Positions 9,833-21,125 of a stretch of 64,000 bases of DNA are shown in pieces; position 1 is the first letter of the stretch; every line of letters starts with the position of its first letter. The notes under the pieces were generated by a model, which worked only from the letters and a program-made list of their open reading frames with translations, had not been told where the DNA came from and made no database searches. This DNA comes from Pasteurella bettyae CCUG 2042. Its GTDB lineage: Bacteria > Pseudomonadota > Gammaproteobacteria > Enterobacterales > Pasteurellaceae. Both the position numbers and the translations under genes were made by a program. The stretch is taken from the NCBI RefSeq assembly GCF_000262245.1, contig NZ_AJSX01000040.1, forward strand, positions 1-64,000, written 5' to 3'.

Positions 9833-12733
9833 ATGATGTCCTTTGCAGTTGGTCAACGTTGGGTAAGTGAAAGTGAGAGTGATCTCGGTTTAGGAATAAT
9901 AACTGCGGTAGATAATCGTACGATTTCGATTATGTTTCCCGCAGTTGATGAGCAACGTATTTACTCCGTGGCTAATGCCCCTCTTATAAGAGTGATATTT
10001 CAGAAAAATGATATTGTTAGCCATCACCAAGGCTGGCAAGGAAAAGTGTTAGAGGTGTTAGAAGAGGATGGACTATTAAGCTATTTAGTTATGCCAGAAG
10101 ATAGTCAACAAGAAAGATTATTTAAAGAGATCGCCCTTGCTCATCAGATTACTTTTAGTAAACCTCAAGATCGTTTATTTACTGCACAAATTGATCGCAG
10201 TGATCGTTTTGCATTGCGTTATCAGGCATTGTTACAACAACAGGCTCAATTTCTATCTCCTTTACGTGGATTACGAGGGATTCGTGCGGGATTAATTCCT
10301 CATCAATTACATATTGCTAAAGAAGTGGGACAGCGTATTCATCCTCGCGTATTACTTGCTGATGAGGTTGGTTTAGGAAAAACTATTGAAGCAGGTATGA
10401 TTCTGCAACAGCAACTTTTTTCAGGTAAAGTTGAACGTGTTTTAATTATTGTGCCTGAAAGCTTACAGCATCAATGGCTGGTAGAGATGTTACGTCGTTT
10501 TAACTTGCATTTCTCGTTATTTGATGAAGAACGAGCGAGTGATTTTAGCGCAAATGAATATGATGAAGAATCTAACCCTTTTGAAAGCGAAAATTTTATT
10601 ATTTGTTCTTTAGATTGGCTTATTTCTCAACCTAAACGTGTTTCACAAATTTTAGCAAGCCATTTTGATATGCTGATTGTGGATGAAGCACACCATTTAG
10701 CATGTTCTGAACAACAAACCAGTTTACCTTATCAGTTGGTTGCACAACTGACCCATAAGATTCCCGCAGTGCTTTTATTAACTGCAACTCCTGAACAATT
10801 GGGTCCAGAAAGCCATTTTGCCCGTTTAGCATTGTTAGATCCAGCTCGCTTTCATGATTATCAGGCTTTTTTAGTTGAACAACAGCAATATCAACCTGTG
10901 GCAGATATTGTGCAAGCTTTATTGGCCAATGCAGAATTAACCGCCCCACAACAGAAGTATATTATCGATGTATTAGATAAGTCATGTGAATTATTAATGA
11001 CTCGTATTCACTCGCAAAATAATCCACAACAATGTTTTACTGCGAGACAAGAGTTAATCAATCAGCTTATTGATCGCCATGGTACTAGTAGAGTGTTATT
11101 CCGTAATACTCGTCAAAGTATAAAAGGTTTTCCGCATCGTCAATATCATCAAGTCGCATTAGAGATGCCAGCGCAATATAGCAACGCTATTAAGGTTCTC
11201 AAAATGTTAGGTGAGAAAATGGATGATGGCTTGTTTTACCCAGAACAGTTATTCCAAAAAATGAATTCAGAGGCTAAATGGTGGGAATTTGATCCCTGCT
11301 TATCATGGTTAATTCATTTTTTGAAAAATCATCGTGAAGAAAAGGTATTAGTGATTTGTCAGCATGCACATACTGCTATGCAATTAGAACAAGCTTTACG
11401 TGAGAAAGAAGGCATTTATAGTGCGGTCTTCCACGAAAAAATGTCTATTGTTGAACGAGATCGTGCAGCAGCTTATTTTGCACAAGTTGACGGTGCTCAA
11501 GTATTATTAAGCTCGAGTATTGGATCTGAAGGGCGGAATTTTCAGTTCGCTTGTCATTTGGTGTTATTTAATTTGCCTGCTGATCCTGATTTGTTAGAAC
11601 AATGCATCGGGCGCTTAGATCGAATTGGACAGCCTCGAGATATTCAAATTCATGTGCCATGTTTTATAGATTCTCCACAAATGGTCTTAGCTCGTTGGTA
11701 TCATCAAGGTTTAAATGCTTTTGAAGAAACTTGCCCAATGGGAATGGCAATTTTTGAAAAGTGCGGTAAGAAATTATCAAATTTTTTAAATCATCCTACT
11801 GATTTGACTGGTTTTGATGAATTTCTTATGGAAACACGCCAGCAACAGCAAATCTTAAAACAAGCCTTAGAAAAAGGTCGGGATCGTTTATTAGAATTAC
11901 ATTCTCGAGGTGGAGAGCAAGCACAGCAATTGGCAGAAGAGATTGAGAAGGAAGATTATTCTACTGAACTGGTCAATTTTACCTTAAATTTATTTGATGT
12001 AATTGGTGTAGAACAAGAGGATCTAGGGGAAAAATCTATTGTGATTACGCCAACTAGCACAATGTTAGTTCCCGATTTTCCTGGCTTGAAAGAAGAAGGG
12101 GTAACGGTCACCTTTGATCGCCAGTTAGCTTTGGTTAGAGAAGAATTTGAATTTCTAACTTGGGATCACCCTATGATACAACATGGTATTGATTTGATTA
12201 CTTCAGGTAATATTGGTAAAACCGCCGTATCATTATTGCCACATAAATCCCTTCCTGAAGGAACATTATTAGTAGAACTTATTTATGTAGTGGAAGCCCA
12301 AGCGCCTAAAGCACTACAGCTGAACCGTTTTTTACCACCAACACCAGTGCGTTTATTATTAGATCGTCAAGGTAATAATCTTGCACCACAGGTTGCCTGG
12401 TCAGCGCTAGAAAAACAATTACGTCAAATTAAGAAAACTATGGCTAACAATGTGGTAAAAATGGCTCGTACGAATATTGAATTGATGATTAAGATGGGGG
12501 ATAAACATATTGCTGAACAGGCACAACATTTTATTCATCAAGCACAACAAACTGCACAGCATCAATTAACAAGCGAACTTGATCGCCTTCGTGCTTTAAA
12601 ACGAGTTAATAAGAATATTCGCCAAGATGAAATTGATACACTTGAGTACATTCGTCAACAATCACTCATACAAATTCAACAAGCCACTTGGCGTTTGGAT
12701 AGTTTGCGTGTAATAGTCAGTCATCGAATATAA
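9833..12733 (+). CDS. rapA: RNA polymerase-associated ATPase RapA (HepA)
   Basis: SWI2/SNF2-type ATPase that binds RNA polymerase and promotes its recycling. It has 966 residues, the family length. Order: N-terminal tudor-like domains (about 1-110), SNF2 ATPase with Walker [14 protein letters not shown] near 180 and DEAHH near 283, helicase C domain with [13 protein letters not shown] near 562 and GRLDRIGQ near 596, then the RapA-specific C-terminal region. The next codon is also ATG, so the start may be 3 bases downstream. Confidence 0.95.
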   Translation: MMSFAVGQRWVSESESDLGLGIITAVDNRTISIMFPAVDEQRIYSVANAPLIRVIFQKNDIVSHHQGWQGKVLEVLEEDGLLSYLVMPEDSQQERLFKEIALAHQITFSKPQDRLFTAQIDRSDRFALRYQALLQQQAQFLSPLRGLRGIRAGLIPHQLHIAKEVGQRIHPRVLLADEVGLGKTIEAGMILQQQLFSGKVERVLIIVPESLQHQWLVEMLRRFNLHFSLFDEERASDFSANEYDEESNPFESENFIICSLDWLISQPKRVSQILASHFDMLIVDEAHHLACSEQQTSLPYQLVAQLTHKIPAVLLLTATPEQLGPESHFARLALLDPARFHDYQAFLVEQQQYQPVADIVQALLANAELTAPQQKYIIDVLDKSCELLMTRIHSQNNPQQCFTARQELINQLIDRHGTSRVLFRNTRQSIKGFPHRQYHQVALEMPAQYSNAIKVLKMLGEKMDDGLFYPEQLFQKMNSEAKWWEFDPCLSWLIHFLKNHREEKVLVICQHAHTAMQLEQALREKEGIYSAVFHEKMSIVERDRAAAYFAQVDGAQVLLSSSIGSEGRNFQFACHLVLFNLPADPDLLEQCIGRLDRIGQPRDIQIHVPCFIDSPQMVLARWYHQGLNAFEETCPMGMAIFEKCGKKLSNFLNHPTDLTGFDEFLMETRQQQQILKQALEKGRDRLLELHSRGGEQAQQLAEEIEKEDYSTELVNFTLNLFDVIGVEQEDLGEKSIVITPTSTMLVPDFPGLKEEGVTVTFDRQLALVREEFEFLTWDHPMIQHGIDLITSGNIGKTAVSLLPHKSLPEGTLLVELIYVVEAQAPKALQLNRFLPPTPVRLLLDRQGNNLAPQVAWSALEKQLRQIKKTMANNVVKMARTNIELMIKMGDKHIAEQAQHFIHQAQQTAQHQLTSELDRLRALKRVNKNIRQDEIDTLEYIRQQSLIQIQQATWRLDSLRVIVSHRI

Positions 12734-12760
12734 CTTAAAGTTTATCTTCAGATTTAATTA

Positions 12761-12791
12761 AAGCTATCTCTTGAAATTCAAGAGGTAGCTT
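12761..12791 (+). terminator. Intrinsic terminator after rapA
   Basis: A 15-base inverted repeat (AAGCTATCTCTTGAA with one wobble against TTCAAGAGGTAGCTT) followed by a T run. Confidence 0.88.
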
Positions 12792-12799
12792 TTTTGTAT

Positions 12800-13016
12800 A
12801 AAACGATAGTTTAAATTCTTGATGATTTTCTAATTACTGTGGAAAAATATTTGTTGATTATATATTTTTTAAAAATAATAAGTTTTATTATATTTTATTT
12901 ACTCATTTATAAAAAATGATAATTTTTTGATAAATTAATTGTGTTTCTATTAATTTTTATTGCATATTATTTATAACTTCATTTATTTATATAAAAAAAA
13001 GCAAACACAACAAGGA
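12800..13016 (+). promoter_or_regulatory. AT-rich gdhA upstream region
   Basis: About 220 bases of very AT-rich DNA precede gdhA and contain no gene. Promoters are expected here, but with so many TATAAT-like words I cannot choose one. The AAGGAG ribosome binding site lies at about 13012-13017. Confidence 0.45.
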
Positions 13017-13023
13017 GTTTATC

Positions 13024-14373
13024 ATGTCTCAAGTCGTATCATCATTAGAGGTATTTTTGGCTAATGTTGCTCAAAAAGATCCTAATCAACCTGAATTTTT
13101 ACAAGCTGTACGGGAAGTATTTACATCCATTTGGCCGTTTTTGGAAGAGAACCCTAAATATCGTTCAGAAGCATTATTAGAACGATTAGTTGAGCCAGAA
13201 CGTGCATTTCAATTCCGTGTAGCATGGACGGATGATAAAGGAAATGTCCAAGTTAATCGTGCATTTCGAGTGCAATATAACAGTGCTATTGGTCCTTATA
13301 AAGGTGGAATGCGTTTTCATCCTTCTGTTAATCTTTCAATTTTAAAATTTTTGGGTTTTGAACAAACCTTTAAAAACGCACTCACTACATTGCCTATTGG
13401 TGGTGGAAAAGGTGGTTCAGATTTCGATCCAAAAGGTAAATCAGATGCGGAAGTAATGCGTTTCTGCCAAGCATTAATTGCAGAATTATACCGTCATATT
13501 GGCGCTGATACTGATGTCCCCGCAGGTGATATTGGCGTAGGTGCTCGAGAAGTCGGTTATCTTGCAGGCTATATGAAAAAATTATCTAATCAAGCCGCCT
13601 GTGTGTTTACTGGTCGTGGTTTATCATTTGGTGGTAGCTTAATTCGTCCCGAAGCTACAGGTTATGGTTTAGTCTACTTTGCTCAAGCGATGTTGGCGGA
13701 AAAATCAGATAGCTTTAAAGATAAACTTGTTGCAATTTCAGGTTCAGGTAATGTCGCACAATATGCTATAGAGAAAGCCATGCAATTAGGTGCCAAAGTA
13801 GTAACTTGTTCCGATTCGCTCGGCTATGTATATGATGAAGCAGGTTTCACGCCTGAAAAATTGGCAACATTAATGGAAATCAAAAATGTAAAACGTGGTC
13901 GCGTTAAAGAATACGCAGAACAATTTGGTTTAAAATATGTTGAAGGTAAACGCCCTTGGGAAGTAAAAGTAGATATTGCACTTCCATGCGCTACTCAAAA
14001 TGAATTAGAGATTGCTGATGCTAAATTATTAATTAGCAATGGTGTGAAATTGGTTGCAGAAGGGGCTAATATGCCGACTTCAATTGAAGCAACAGAGGCT
14101 TTGCAAGCAGCTGGAGTATTATTTGGACCAGGTAAAGCGGCAAATGCTGGTGGTGTGGCAACCTCTGGTTTAGAAATGGCGCAAAGTTCACAACGTTTAT
14201 ATTGGACAGCAGAAGAAGTTGATCAAAAACTTCATCGTATTATGTTAGATATTCATGAAAATTGTAAAAAATATGGCTCAGATGGTCAGGGTAATATTAA
14301 CTATGTGGCAGGCGCTAATATTGCAGGGTTCGTGAAAGTGGCAGATGCGATGTTAGCACAAGGTGTATTTTAA
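13024..14373 (+). CDS. gdhA: NADP-dependent glutamate dehydrogenase
   Basis: Reversible reductive amination of 2-oxoglutarate with ammonia to give glutamate, in the cytoplasm. The 449-residue length is typical of the hexameric class. Seen: GPYKGGMRFHPSVN (about 92-105) with the catalytic region PIGGGKGGSDFDPKGKS near 124-140, the DTDVPAGDIGVG motif near 166-177, and the SGSGNVAQYA dinucleotide-binding motif near 240-249. It stands alone after an AT-rich promoter region. Confidence 0.96.
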   Translation: MSQVVSSLEVFLANVAQKDPNQPEFLQAVREVFTSIWPFLEENPKYRSEALLERLVEPERAFQFRVAWTDDKGNVQVNRAFRVQYNSAIGPYKGGMRFHPSVNLSILKFLGFEQTFKNALTTLPIGGGKGGSDFDPKGKSDAEVMRFCQALIAELYRHIGADTDVPAGDIGVGAREVGYLAGYMKKLSNQAACVFTGRGLSFGGSLIRPEATGYGLVYFAQAMLAEKSDSFKDKLVAISGSGNVAQYAIEKAMQLGAKVVTCSDSLGYVYDEAGFTPEKLATLMEIKNVKRGRVKEYAEQFGLKYVEGKRPWEVKVDIALPCATQNELEIADAKLLISNGVKLVAEGANMPTSIEATEALQAAGVLFGPGKAANAGGVATSGLEMAQSSQRLYWTAEEVDQKLHRIMLDIHENCKKYGSDGQGNINYVAGANIAGFVKVADAMLAQGVF

Positions 14374-14402
14374 TGCCTAAACTTTAAATTTTTTTAAATT
14401 CA

Positions 14403-14483
14403 ACCGCACTTTGAAAAGCATAAATCTGTCGAGAAGCCTTGAAAAAGTTAAACTTTTTACAGTTTTTAAAGTCAAAGTGCGGT
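14403..14483. repeat. Inverted pair of DNA uptake signals
   Basis: ACCGCACTT at 14403 and AAGTGCGGT at 14475 are in inverted orientation, extended by TTGA/TCAA, about 60 bases apart between gdhA and bamC. The spacing is long for an efficient terminator, though a smaller AAAAAGTTAAACTTTTT hairpin lies between them. Confidence 0.65.
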
Positions 14484-14520
14484 ATATTTAATAAATGATA
14501 AAAAGTTAAAAGGATTATTT

Positions 14521-15522
14521 ATGAAAAAATGGCTCTTATCTGTTGCAATTATCACCGCTTTAACAGCATGCTCAAGTGATGAAACTCGTCAATATGCGAA
14601 TGATAGCTATGAAAAACATGCAGAATCTCAGATTCATTTTTCCCCATTAGAAACAGGCGGTGTCACTATCGTTGGTCAAAATAATCAATATCAATTACCC
14701 ACTACAAATATTAGCAAGGGTTCTGCAGTAGATATTCGCCCACCTTCAATGCCAATGTCAATTATTGGAAATTCTGTTGCACAATTTAATGGAGAACAAG
14801 CTTCCATTGTTTATCCTGCTAATAAAAATGCGGTATATAACTTAAAACAAATAGAGCGTTTGTTATCAGAAGAAAATATTACTTTTACCTCAAAAGAGAA
14901 TCAAATTGTCACAGATTGGACGCCTTCTCAAGATAAGGATGTACAATTACGTTATCAAATTGAACAATTAGGAAATAAAGAGGCTAATGCATTAACGGTC
15001 GCAATTTTGGCGGCAAAACGTAAAGAGATTATTTTTACGCCATCAGTGCCTGAGAAACAACGTTATACATCTGATCGTTTAAATGCTTTTATTGGTAAAT
15101 TGAATCAAGCCTATACTACGCAGATGGAACAAACTGCACCGCCTGTTACAGCTCTTTCTACAGGGCCTATTTCTGCGGATATCATAACCGATGTTAATAG
15201 ACATACCGCATTAGGTTTAACTTCTAATTTTCAACAATCTTGGGATAAATTAGGTTCGGTTTTACCTGAATTAGGTTTTGAAATAAAACAAGAAATTGTT
15301 GGACGCGGTTATAGAGAACTAAAATATAAAGAAGTAGATGACCAAATTTGGGCACGTTTAGGCCTCTCTAAACCTTCACTTGAAAGTGGTAAATATTATA
15401 TGCAATTGAGTGCATATGGTCATCAAAGTGCGGTTGTGTTATCTGATGAAGATAAGCAAGCTTTATCAGGTGATAAAGCCCAAGCAGTATATCAAGCTTT
15501 AAAACTACTAGTCACAAAATAA
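14521..15522 (+). CDS. bamC: Outer-membrane assembly lipoprotein BamC
   Basis: Accessory lipoprotein of the BAM complex that inserts beta-barrel proteins into the outer membrane. A lipoprotein signal peptide with lipobox LTAC places the lipidated Cys at residue 17. The DIRPPSMPM segment near 72-80 belongs to the unstructured region that contacts BamD, followed by two helix-grip domains. It has 333 residues. In E. coli bamC follows dapA; here dapA lies 22 kb away, so the pairing is lost. Confidence 0.87.
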   Translation: MKKWLLSVAIITALTACSSDETRQYANDSYEKHAESQIHFSPLETGGVTIVGQNNQYQLPTTNISKGSAVDIRPPSMPMSIIGNSVAQFNGEQASIVYPANKNAVYNLKQIERLLSEENITFTSKENQIVTDWTPSQDKDVQLRYQIEQLGNKEANALTVAILAAKRKEIIFTPSVPEKQRYTSDRLNAFIGKLNQAYTTQMEQTAPPVTALSTGPISADIITDVNRHTALGLTSNFQQSWDKLGSVLPELGFEIKQEIVGRGYRELKYKEVDDQIWARLGLSKPSLESGKYYMQLSAYGHQSAVVLSDEDKQALSGDKAQAVYQALKLLVTK

Positions 15523-15536
15523 TATTTTCATAAAAT

Positions 15537-15568
15537 GCACATTCTTTGCCATTAAGCAAGGAATGTGC
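15537..15568 (+). terminator. Intrinsic terminator after bamC
   Basis: GCACATTCTTTGC and GCAAGGAATGTGC form a 13-bp stem with one wobble and a 6-base loop, followed by a T-rich tail. Confidence 0.85.
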
Positions 15569-15726
15569 TTTATTAACTTGTTTTTGAAAAGTTAATCTAT
15601 TTCCTTTCTAATTTTTATCCCTGTCTATCAAAGTCAATTATTAAATGAATTTTCATTTATGTTAGCTTGAAAAGCTTAAATTCAGCCCCATTTTAAAAGA
15701 AATCATCAAATAATAAAGGAAAGAAT

Positions 15727-16248
15727 ATGACTACAATTGTGTGCGTTCGTAAGAATGGTAAAGTCGCTATTGGTGGTGACGGTCAAGCAACCTTAGGTAA
15801 TTGTGTCGAAAAAGGTACGGTTCGTAAAGTTCGCCGTTTATATAAAGATAAAGTCGTTACGGGTTTTGCTGGCTCAACTGCTGATGCTTTTATTTTACGT
15901 GACTTATTTGAAAAAAAATTAGAATTACACCAGGGGCATCTAGTTAAAGCAGCAGTAGAATTGGCAAAAGAATGGCGTACAGAACGTGCTTTACGTCGTT
16001 TAGAAGCAATGATGATTGTTGCTAATGAAAGTGAATTTTTATTAGTTTCAGGCAGTGGCGATGTTATTGAGCCTGAATTTGATGTCTTGGCGATTGGCTC
16101 TGGTGGCAACTATGCAAAATCTGCGGCACTTGCATTACTTCGCACTGATAATACGTTAACCGCAGCTGAAATTGTTAAACAAGCGTTAGTCATCGCTGGT
16201 GATATTGATATTTATACCAATCATAACCATGTTATTGAAGAACTTTAA
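15727..16248 (+). CDS. hslV: ATP-dependent protease peptidase subunit HslV
   Basis: Proteasome-like threonine peptidase that forms the HslVU protease with HslU. After removal of Met1, the Thr of [19 protein letters not shown] is the nucleophile. GFAGSTADA near 45-53 is also conserved. At 173 residues it has normal length. hslU starts 65 bases downstream with an uptake signal at about 16269 between the two genes; they are probably one operon. The ribosome binding site is AAAGGAAAG. Confidence 0.96.
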   Translation: MTTIVCVRKNGKVAIGGDGQATLGNCVEKGTVRKVRRLYKDKVVTGFAGSTADAFILRDLFEKKLELHQGHLVKAAVELAKEWRTERALRRLEAMMIVANESEFLLVSGSGDVIEPEFDVLAIGSGGNYAKSAALALLRTDNTLTAAEIVKQALVIAGDIDIYTNHNHVIEEL

Positions 16249-16313
16249 AATAACATTTCCGTGCCGAAAGTGCGGTTAGATTTTAAAAAATTTTTGAATT
16301 AGGAAGATAAATT

Positions 16314-17636
16314 ATGTCTATGACTCCACGAGAGATTGTCTCTGAATTAGATGCTCATATTATTGGTCAGAATGAAGCAAAACGAGCGGTAGCTATTGCA
16401 TTACGTAATCGTTGGCGTCGTATGCAGTTACCTGAAGAGCTACGCCAAGAAGTTACGCCTAAAAATATTCTTATGATTGGTCCAACAGGTGTGGGAAAAA
16501 CTGAAATTGCTCGTCGTTTAGCAAAATTAGCTAATGCGCCATTTATTAAAGTTGAAGCAACTAAATTTACTGAAGTGGGCTATGTTGGAAAGGAAGTCGA
16601 TTCCATTATCCGTGATCTTGCGGATATATCCATGAAATTAGTCCGTCAACATGAAGTTGAAAAAAATCGTATGAAAGCTCGAGATGCCGCTGAAGAGCGG
16701 ATTTTAGATGTGTTACTTCCACCTGCTAAAGATCAATGGGGTAATACAGAAGAGCATAATAATGAAAGCACTCGCCAAGTTTTTCGTAAAAAACTGCGTG
16801 AAGGGCAATTAGATGATCGTGAAATTGAAATCGACGTTGCTACACCTGTGAGTGTTGAAATTATGACACCTCCAGGCATGGAAGAAATGACCTCTCAACT
16901 TCAATCTTTATTTGAAGGAATGTCACCAAATAAAAGTAAAAAACGCAAAATGAAAATCAAAGATGCGTTAAAAGTGATGATTGATGAAGAAGCCGCAAAA
17001 TTAGTCAATACTGAAGAACTTAAACAAAAAGCTATTGAAGCAGTTGAACAACATGGCATAGTGTTTATTGATGAAATTGATAAGATTTGTAAAAAAGGTG
17101 AGCATGGTGGTGCCGATGTTTCTCGTGAAGGAGTACAACGTGATTTACTGCCAATTATCGAAGGCTCTACAGTGAATACCAAACATGGCATGGTAAAAAC
17201 GGATCATATTTTGTTTATCTGTTCAGGCGCATTCCAAGTAGCGCGTCCATCAGATCTATTACCTGAATTACAAGGTCGTTTACCCATTCGTGTAGAATTA
17301 AAATCTCTCACTAAAGAAGATTTTGAACAAATTCTTACCGAGCCAAATGCTTCATTAACTTTACAATATCGTGAATTAATGAAAACTGAAGGGGTAGATA
17401 TTGAATTTACACAAGATGGTATTAGTAAAATTGCAGAATCAGCCTTCCGTGTTAATGAGAAAACTGAAAACATTGGTGCACGTCGTTTACATACAGTGTT
17501 AGAACGCTTAATGGATGGTATTTCATTTGATGCGAGTGAACGCTCTGGTGAGAAAGTCGTTATTGATGAAAAATATGTTTCTGATGCATTAAATGATGTC
17601 GTAGAAAATGAAGACTTAAGCCGTTTTATTCTATAA
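16314..17636 (+). CDS. hslU: ATPase subunit HslU
   Basis: AAA+ unfoldase that feeds substrates into HslV. Walker [10 protein letters not shown] is at about 56-64, Walker [10 protein letters not shown] near 250, and the sensor-2 motif GARRLHT near 390. The inserted I-domain lies between. It ends with EDLSRFIL, the C-terminal peptide that docks into HslV. It has 440 residues, full length. The GTG of hslU-type neighbours is not used; ATG follows AGGAAG. Confidence 0.96.
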   Translation: MSMTPREIVSELDAHIIGQNEAKRAVAIALRNRWRRMQLPEELRQEVTPKNILMIGPTGVGKTEIARRLAKLANAPFIKVEATKFTEVGYVGKEVDSIIRDLADISMKLVRQHEVEKNRMKARDAAEERILDVLLPPAKDQWGNTEEHNNESTRQVFRKKLREGQLDDREIEIDVATPVSVEIMTPPGMEEMTSQLQSLFEGMSPNKSKKRKMKIKDALKVMIDEEAAKLVNTEELKQKAIEAVEQHGIVFIDEIDKICKKGEHGGADVSREGVQRDLLPIIEGSTVNTKHGMVKTDHILFICSGAFQVARPSDLLPELQGRLPIRVELKSLTKEDFEQILTEPNASLTLQYRELMKTEGVDIEFTQDGISKIAESAFRVNEKTENIGARRLHTVLERLMDGISFDASERSGEKVVIDEKYVSDALNDVVENEDLSRFIL

Positions 17637-17657
17637 ACGGTTATTACCTCAATGTAA

Positions 17658-17703
17658 AAGTGCGGTCAGATAATCAAAAATTTTTCTAAAATGAACCGCA
17701 CTT
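17658..17703. repeat. Inverted uptake signals between hslU and hemY
   Basis: AAGTGCGGT (17658-17666) and ACCGCACTT (17695-17703) face each other across 28 bases, just before the stem-loop terminator. They may add to termination of hslU. Confidence 0.7.
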
Positions 17704-17711
17704 TGATATAA

Positions 17712-17738
17712 AAAATGCCAGTGTGAAGCTGGCATTTT
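17712..17738. terminator. Bidirectional terminator, hslU/hemY
   Basis: AAAATGCCAG and CTGGCATTTT pair around a 7-base loop between two convergent genes, with A/T flanks suitable for both directions. Confidence 0.88.
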
Positions 17739-17752
17739 GTTTATATGTTAAT

Positions 17753-19072
17753 TTACTTACTTACCCACTGAGCGGTTTTCACGGTTTCTTGAGGTTTATT
17801 TTCCACCGATTCAGGTAAGAATGCAGGAGGCTCTACAACAATTTCTTCCGTTTTTAGGTTATCCACCGCCATAGCCGTTTTTAAGCTTGTTTCACGCACT
17901 GATTTAGCTGCATCAAAATCCTGGACCTGTTCAAATACGTAAGCTGCCATAGTCGCATCATTCGGATCCAGTTTTTCTGAACAAGTGATCACCTTTTTAA
18001 AGGCTTCAGTGGCTTTTAAGAAGTTATCATTACGTACATATAAATAACCTAAAGCTCGATTTAATGCACATAGATTTTCTGATGAGGTTGAAGATGCACG
18101 TTTTTCAAGAAGTTTCATGAGTTTACTGCTATCAGTTGCTTGTAAGCGAGTAATCACATTAAATAACTCTCCACTTAAATCACGATTATCATCTATTTTT
18201 TTCACCGCATCTAAGGTCAATTCATAAGCTGAATCATGATCATTACAATCAATTAAACGTTTAATCAGACCCAATTTCGCATAGAAATTATTACGGCGTT
18301 TACGAGACTGATCATTCCACCATGCTAATAGGCCATCAGCTCCATCTTCATTCATAATTTCATCAAGTAAGCCATCTTCAACTTGATGTTGTAATTTAAT
18401 AAATTCCTGTTGTGAATATAAACCACTGTTTTCTAAATTATTTAGAATGTTATCTAATGCAGCAAATGCTTTTGAACGTGAGTAAATTTCAGTGGCTAAT
18501 TTTAAGACTTCTGGATTGCGTGGCGCCATTTCTAACACACTATCTACCGCACTTCGAGCCGCAGGTAATTTATTTTGTTGTAATAAAATCCGAGTTCTTG
18601 CTAATTCAACGAGTAAATTATCTGAACCTGCCAATTCTGTGGCTTCAATGAGGTAACGGTTAGCACTGAATTCATCACCTCGTTGTTGAGCTGCTTCTGC
18701 CGCTTTAATAAAATTAAGGATAGGTTCTGCAGAATGTTTTGCATTTTTACCAATGAGTTTTTCTGCTTTAGAATAGTCACCTTCATTCATTCGCATTAGA
18801 CCTTCGAGGGTCTGTTGTTGTGCTTTTATACGTTTTCTTTTGGAAAAAAAGTTATAGCTGTTATTGCTCCATTTAAAGAAAAGACTTACGAGCCATTCTA
18901 AAAGATATACAATAGCCATTGCCATCACAAAGAAAATGATCAATGTGGTAATTGACATTTCAATATTGTGTGAATTGGTTGCAATTAATACATAGCCTTG
19001 TTTGCCTGAAAGATATGGACCTGCAATCAAACCAGCTAATAAGGCAAGCATTAAAAATAATACTTTAAACAT
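17753..19072 (-). CDS. hemY: HemY, TPR protein of the hem operon
   Basis: Inner-membrane protein with two N-terminal transmembrane segments (about 1-22 and 40-64) and a cytoplasmic tetratricopeptide-repeat region. Members of this proteobacterial HemY family are encoded with haem genes but are not the Bacillus protoporphyrinogen oxidase also called HemY. A scaffolding or regulatory role in tetrapyrrole synthesis is proposed. It has 439 residues and is last in hemCDXY, 11 bases after hemX. Confidence 0.9.
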   Translation of the reverse strand: MFKVLFLMLALLAGLIAGPYLSGKQGYVLIATNSHNIEMSITTLIIFFVMAMAIVYLLEWLVSLFFKWSNNSYNFFSKRKRIKAQQQTLEGLMRMNEGDYSKAEKLIGKNAKHSAEPILNFIKAAEAAQQRGDEFSANRYLIEATELAGSDNLLVELARTRILLQQNKLPAARSAVDSVLEMAPRNPEVLKLATEIYSRSKAFAALDNILNNLENSGLYSQQEFIKLQHQVEDGLLDEIMNEDGADGLLAWWNDQSRKRRNNFYAKLGLIKRLIDCNDHDSAYELTLDAVKKIDDNRDLSGELFNVITRLQATDSSKLMKLLEKRASSTSSENLCALNRALGYLYVRNDNFLKATEAFKKVITCSEKLDPNDATMAAYVFEQVQDFDAAKSVRETSLKTAMAVDNLKTEEIVVEPPAFLPESVENKPQETVKTAQWVSK

Positions 19073-19083
19073 AATTTTGTTCC

Positions 19084-20355
19084 TTATTGTTTAGGCTCTT
19101 CACTGCTTTTCTCAGCAGGAGTTCCATTTTCTGTTTGTGGCATATTTGGTGTTGCTTCTGTTTTTTCAGTGAGATCTTTATCTACCGATAACTCCACCTT
19201 TTTTACCTCATGTACTTGTTTATTTAATAATTTATCTAATGCAGTTAGACTGTTTAAATGATCTGGTACATCCACATAAATAGATTGTTCAGCTAATTCA
19301 TCTAAGCTTTTTAAAAAGTTTTTCGCTATTTCTGTATTGGTATCAAAATAACTTCTTACCCAAGAGCTTACCGCTTCAATAGATTGTTTATATAAGTCAT
19401 TTTGTTGACGAGGAACCGCCGAAATTGCCATTTGTAAGCGTAAACGGATATTTTCACGTAGATAAATATCTTGGTTTGGTGCTAATAGTTCTTTTTTACT
19501 AGAATTGATTGGCGTTACCCGAACAAAATGATTTAAAAAAGAAGAAGCACTTTTCTTTAAGTTGTTTTCCCAGTCATTAACGGAATCTGATACATTGGTA
19601 TCATTTTGTTGGTTATCGAAATCAACATTTAACACCGTTAATTCATCAATGCTATTGGCTAATTGTGACAAATGTTGCATGATTGCATTTTGGTCAATAT
19701 TATTTACTGCGAGTAACTGTTTTAAGTCATTATTCAGAGCAGTTCTTACCGCTGAAACCTGTGCAGTACCCACTTTCTCTAATGCTTCATCAGCTAATTT
19801 TAATAGTGAGATACTGGTATCAACATCACTATCAAGAACCAGTTTACGTAATGCATTTCCTAATAGAAAATCTGCTTCAGATAATAGCCAATCATTTGGT
19901 TGCTGAGCATTTACAGTATTTTTTATATGATTAATTTGAGTTTGTAGATCCAAAAGGGCTTGGTTTTTTTCTGTTAGCGCTTGTTGTAGGGCGGTAATTT
20001 TATCTGCATTATTTTGATAGCCTTGACGAATTAAGTTGGTCATTTCAGATTTCGCTTGATCTAAGTTAGGTAATTCAGCTACAGCGACTGATTTTTGACT
20101 TTCGAGTGCATTGAGTTTTTGTTGAATCTGCTCAACTTGTTGTTGACCAAAGTAATAACCAGCACCGCCTACGCCTAAAGCGACTAATAATGCAAGGAAG
20201 CCTAAACCAGCCCCACCTTTTTTGACAACGACAGGCTCTGGAGTGCGGTTGTTTTTCGCTATTTTTTCGGAACTTTCAGCTTTGATTTGTTCCTTTTCAT
20301 CCTGAACGGTTACGCTTTCCACGTCTTCCACAGTTTCAGTTTGCTTATCTGTCAT
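19084..20355 (-). CDS. hemX: HemX, membrane-anchored hem operon protein
   Basis: A 423-residue inner-membrane protein with one transmembrane segment near residues 48-68 ([20 protein letters not shown]), an acidic N-terminal tail and a long coiled coil after the membrane. The family has been annotated as uroporphyrinogen-III C-methyltransferase, but it lacks the SUMT fold and enzyme activity is not established. It lies 17 bases downstream of hemD. Confidence 0.88.
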   Translation of the reverse strand: MTDKQTETVEDVESVTVQDEKEQIKAESSEKIAKNNRTPEPVVVKKGGAGLGFLALLVALGVGGAGYYFGQQQVEQIQQKLNALESQKSVAVAELPNLDQAKSEMTNLIRQGYQNNADKITALQQALTEKNQALLDLQTQINHIKNTVNAQQPNDWLLSEADFLLGNALRKLVLDSDVDTSISLLKLADEALEKVGTAQVSAVRTALNNDLKQLLAVNNIDQNAIMQHLSQLANSIDELTVLNVDFDNQQNDTNVSDSVNDWENNLKKSASSFLNHFVRVTPINSSKKELLAPNQDIYLRENIRLRLQMAISAVPRQQNDLYKQSIEAVSSWVRSYFDTNTEIAKNFLKSLDELAEQSIYVDVPDHLNSLTALDKLLNKQVHEVKKVELSVDKDLTEKTEATPNMPQTENGTPAEKSSEEPKQ

Positions 20356-20372
20356 AGTTATAACCTTTTATT

Positions 20373-21122
20373 TCAAGAAATTAACGTTAGTAGGGTTTGT
20401 AATAAAGTATGATTATCAGCCTTTGGTGACACCACAACATCTGTCCAACCAAAGTGACGAGCCATTTTCTCAATTCTTGCACTAACTACAATTAATTGAC
20501 AACTTTTTAACCAATTTTGCTCTGAGGCTGGCACAAATTCAATTAGTGATTTTAAAAGTTCTCCACTGCTTACAACAATAGTTTGAATTCCAGAACGTTT
20601 ACAAATACTCGTTTGTTCTAAATTATCATAGATAATTGCTTGGCGTTGATAACATTCAATAATTTCAACCTGACCACCACGAGCTTGTACTTGTTCAGGA
20701 AATAATTCACGTCCACTATTACCTCGTAGTAATAATACTGTCTTACCTTTCAAAATATGCATTTCAGGTAAAGCGAGTAAACCTTCACTATTTTCTTGCT
20801 GAAAAGGATAATGAACGGCTTGTCCGCTTAGACTTGAAAAATGCATAGCTGTTTGTTGGCCAATTGCAAAGTATTGTAAATCTGCACGCCAGTGAAATCC
20901 TGTATTGTGCAAGGTTTCTGTTGCATATTCTACCGCATTTTGAGAAACCGCCATGACATAATCATTTGCTTTTAGTTGGATAAGTTTATTTGGCAGTTCA
21001 TTTAATTCTCGACCTGCGGTGATGGTAAAAAAAGGCAGATGTAATGCGGCAACACCTGATTTATTTAACATTTCAACTAATTGTGTTCCTTTTTCACCAG
21101 GACGAGTCACGAGTACTGCCAT
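20373..21122 (-). CDS. hemD: Uroporphyrinogen-III synthase
   Basis: Cyclises hydroxymethylbilane to uroporphyrinogen III, with inversion of ring D. It is recognised from the N-terminal VLVTRPGEKG, the LLLRGNSGRELFP motif near residue 132, and VSSGE near 188. HemD is poorly conserved, and the position directly after hemC (3 bases apart) strengthens the call. It has 249 residues. Confidence 0.92.
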   Translation of the reverse strand: MAVLVTRPGEKGTQLVEMLNKSGVAALHLPFFTITAGRELNELPNKLIQLKANDYVMAVSQNAVEYATETLHNTGFHWRADLQYFAIGQQTAMHFSSLSGQAVHYPFQQENSEGLLALPEMHILKGKTVLLLRGNSGRELFPEQVQARGGQVEIIECYQRQAIIYDNLEQTSICKRSGIQTIVVSSGELLKSLIEFVPASEQNWLKSCQLIVVSARIEKMARHFGWTDVVVSPKADNHTLLQTLLTLIS

Positions 21123-21125
21123 AAT

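Noticed and set aside
19084-20355. HemX as a functional uroporphyrinogen methyltransferase
   Set aside because: The protein is a membrane-anchored coiled coil without the SUMT methyltransferase motifs; the old name is not supported by sequence.
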